Of a stretch of 7,187 nucleotides of DNA, positions 5,668 through 7,187 are shown piece by piece. Position 1 is the stretch's first letter; every line of letters starts with the position of its first letter. Origin of the DNA: Ferroglobus sp. GTDB lineage: Archaea > Halobacteriota > Archaeoglobi > Archaeoglobales > Archaeoglobaceae. The stretch is taken from contig WAJX01000115.1 of assembly GCA_015523665.1 (NCBI GenBank), forward strand, positions 1-7,187. Reading direction: 5' to 3'. The translations under genes and the position numbers were made by a program. Under the pieces are notes generated by a model. That model searched no databases and was not told the DNA's origin. It worked only from the letters and a program-made list of their open reading frames with translations.

Positions 5668-6284
5668 ATTATATCACATTCTTTTTTAAAGCTCTAACAA
5701 CTCTCTTTATAATCATCGATCCCCCTGGAAATATACCCATGTTTATAGCACTCACAGAAAAACTAGAGGAGAAACTCGTTGACAAAATATCAAAAAAAGC
5801 AGTTTTTATAGCTTCAACACTTCTGATAATCTTCTCTCTTTTTGGCTGGGCTATAATAGAATTCTTTAGAATCACGATGGATGGTTTAAAAATTGCAGGA
5901 GGTATATTGCTCTTTATAATTTCAGTGGATCTCCTATTGGGAAGGAGGACTAGTGAATATTATACTCGTAAAGGACTTGAAAGCGTCGATATTGATTCTA
6001 TAGCAGTCTTTCCATTAGCTTTACCACTATACACCGGCCCGGGAGCGATAACTGCGACAATTGTTCTAGCATCTGAAACCGACCTTATGGGGAGAATTCT
6101 ATTGGTCTTAGCGATAGTTGTAATTTATCTTATAGTGAGAATTACTCACATCTACAGCGGTATCATAATAAAATTACTTGGAAAAAGTGGTTCAGATATA
6201 ATATCGAGAATCATGGCTGTGTTCATTTCAGCAATAGCAATAGAATACATTTTTGATGGCATATCTGGAAAAATGGGATGGTAA
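5664..6284 (+). CDS. MarC family integral membrane protein (apparent ATA start)
   Basis: This is a UPF0056/MarC-family inner-membrane protein whose transport substrate is unknown. MarC itself was once linked to multiple antibiotic resistance in E. coli, a link later disputed. From ATA 5664 it is 206 residues, the normal family size. In that numbering it has a first helix (about 4-18) ending in the family hallmark DPPGNIP (19-25). Further helices lie near 46-66 and 78-92. The second hallmark, FPLALPLYTGPGAI (116-129), leads into helices near 123-136, 143-162 and 182-201. Starting at ATG 5739 (181 residues) would delete the first helix and the hallmark. TGA at 5661-5663 is directly upstream, and no ATG, GTG or TTG lies between it and 5739. 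The ATA overlaps the metE stop as ATAG and has an ideal SD. A single-base change or sequencing error at an original ATG is the alternative. Confidence 0.85.
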   Translation: MDYITFFFKALTTLFIIIDPPGNIPMFIALTEKLEEKLVDKISKKAVFIASTLLIIFSLFGWAIIEFFRITMDGLKIAGGILLFIISVDLLLGRRTSEYYTRKGLESVDIDSIAVFPLALPLYTGPGAITATIVLASETDLMGRILLVLAIVVIYLIVRITHIYSGIIIKLLGKSGSDIISRIMAVFISAIAIEYIFDGISGKMGW

Positions 6285-6341
6285 AAGTAAAGATTGCAGA
6301 TATGAGTAAAAGATAAGGATAGAGATGAATAAAGAAGAAGC

Positions 6342-7121
6342 ATGAAAGAGATGACAAAGATAAAAGAGAATATAAGAAAGTATAATGAATTGATGAATAA
6401 AGAGATCGGAATGAGAATAAATCCAGGAAAGAGAATAGCGATCGGAATTTATAGAGAAAGAACGGGATATGATAAAAAGATAATCAAAGCGGTAAGGATG
6501 TGTGATTTTGCTGAGATAGTTGTTGTTGATGAGGGTGAGAGAACCGAAGAGAGATTAATTGAACTCGCTGAAAGCGGAGAAGTTGATGCAATCGTTAGAG
6601 GAACTGCAAGAGCTTCAAAATTTGTTAAAAAGCTTAAAGAAAGATACAGATTTTATAGAATTGCTTTGCTTGAGACAGCATACAACAAACTTTTCTTTTT
6701 AGCTCCTGTTGGAGTTGATGAAGGAAATAGTGTGGCTGAGAGGGTTGAAATTGCTTTAAAAGCTAAAGAAGTTGCAAGAAAACTCGGTTTTGATGACAGT
6801 ATAGCAGTAATTGCCGGAGGAAGAATCGGAGATCTTGGAAGAAATGAAAAAGTTGATAGGAGTATAGCTGAGGCAGAACTTATAGCAAAGATCGTTGATG
6901 GAGTTAACAGAGAGATATTAATCGAAGACGTGAAAGAGGGAATAATAATAGCTCCAGACGGGATAGTCGGAAACTTGATATTTAGAACGCTATGTTACCT
7001 AGGAAATGGCAGGGAATATGGGGCAATTTACGTAGGTTTACCATTCATCGCCATTGATACAAGTAGAGCGCAAACACCTGAAGGTTATCTCAGAGCTTTA
7101 GCTTTTGCCAGTATTGTATAA
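6342..7121 (+). CDS. mtxX: MtxX / methanogenesis marker protein 4 family protein
   Basis: This 259-residue soluble protein is recognised as the MtxX (methanogen marker 4) family, distantly related to phosphate acetyl/butyryltransferases. It was named from a methyltransferase gene cluster in Methanosarcina, but its reaction is not established. Visible features are an N-terminal helical segment (1-27), a strand with RIAIGIYRE (31-39), DAIVRGTARASKF (82-94), the glycine-rich AVIAGGRIGDLGRN (155-168), and IIIAPDGIVGNLIFRT (201-216). The end is GLPFIAIDTSR followed by TPEGYLRAL. The gene begins 57 nt after marC with no promoter seen, so it probably shares the transcript. The SD at ATG 6342 is poor (AAGAAG). 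ATG 6351 is an alternative start with a similar purine-rich leader (GAAAGAG). Occurrence of this family mainly in methanogens and relatives supports a methyl- or corrinoid-linked role. Confidence 0.8.
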   Translation: MKEMTKIKENIRKYNELMNKEIGMRINPGKRIAIGIYRERTGYDKKIIKAVRMCDFAEIVVVDEGERTEERLIELAESGEVDAIVRGTARASKFVKKLKERYRFYRIALLETAYNKLFFLAPVGVDEGNSVAERVEIALKAKEVARKLGFDDSIAVIAGGRIGDLGRNEKVDRSIAEAELIAKIVDGVNREILIEDVKEGIIIAPDGIVGNLIFRTLCYLGNGREYGAIYVGLPFIAIDTSRAQTPEGYLRALAFASIV

Positions 7122-7187
7122 GATAAAACAAATTCATGTTAATTAAAATCTGATTTCTCCTAATCGTTTATAGAGAGATTATAATAT

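Noticed and set aside
5739..5741. ATG as the marC start
   Set aside because: It would remove the first helix and the DPPGNIP hallmark, and it has no SD. The upstream frame continues the family sequence without a break to 5664.
5669..5875. Minus-strand open frame across the start of marC
   Set aside because: It is antisense to the conserved MarC N-terminus, and its translation has no recognisable features.
7122..7187. Promoter or small gene at the right edge (TTTATA at 7167-7172)
   Set aside because: A TATA-like string is present, but no BRE-like element and no following gene are visible within the window, and no ORF of note occurs on either strand.
1..7187. CRISPR array, tRNA, rRNA or mobile element
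   Set aside because: No regularly spaced repeats, cloverleaf-like G/C stems, transposase motifs or terminal inverted repeats were found on reading either strand.

Overview
The window is AT-rich archaeal DNA (roughly one third G+C by eye). It has compact Shine-Dalgarno (SD) sites of the GAGGTGA and GGAGG type, TATA/BRE-like promoter elements, and Arg codons mostly AGA/AGG. An Alba chromatin protein very like those of Archaeoglobus and a gene of the methanogenesis-marker-4 (MtxX) family point to a euryarchaeon. Archaeoglobi or a related methane/alkane-metabolising lineage is the likeliest source. The lineage is inferred from remembered family sequences, not from a search.

Left part (1-2709): the window opens with the last 48 codons of a plus-strand gene that reads as the C-terminus of tRNA pseudouridine synthase TruD. 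It converges on a minus-strand operon, cbiM-cbiQ-cbiO, which encodes an energy-coupling-factor (ECF) importer for cobalt or nickel. CbiM carries a C-terminal CbiN/PDGLE-like extension, so no separate cbiN gene is needed. The three genes are tightly coupled (1-nt gap, then a 4-nt GTGA overlap). Their 264-nt upstream region is extremely AT-rich and holds a GTATTA-N16-TAATAT inverted repeat with the spacing of a NikR operator.

Middle (2974-3340): alba lies on the minus strand. It is divergent from a plus-strand gene across a short region with a clear alba promoter.

Right part (3347-7121): four plus-strand genes. The first is a membrane-anchored protein with an external beta-rich region, one transmembrane helix and a cytoplasmic single-HKD phospholipase D-like domain. 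The second is a short core MetE-type methionine synthase with an H-x-H in place of the usual H-x-C zinc ligands. The third is a MarC-family membrane protein. The fourth is an MtxX/Mmp4-like protein.

The most notable observation is at marC. The conserved N-terminus with the DPPGNIP motif is encoded upstream of the first ATG, in a frame with no ATG, GTG or TTG. The only start with a well-placed SD is an ATA codon overlapping the metE stop as ATAG. Functionally, the cobalt/nickel importer, the methionine synthase (short archaeal relatives take methyl groups from corrinoids) and MtxX fit an organism with corrinoid- and nickel-dependent C1 metabolism. Direct functional coupling of these genes is inference only.
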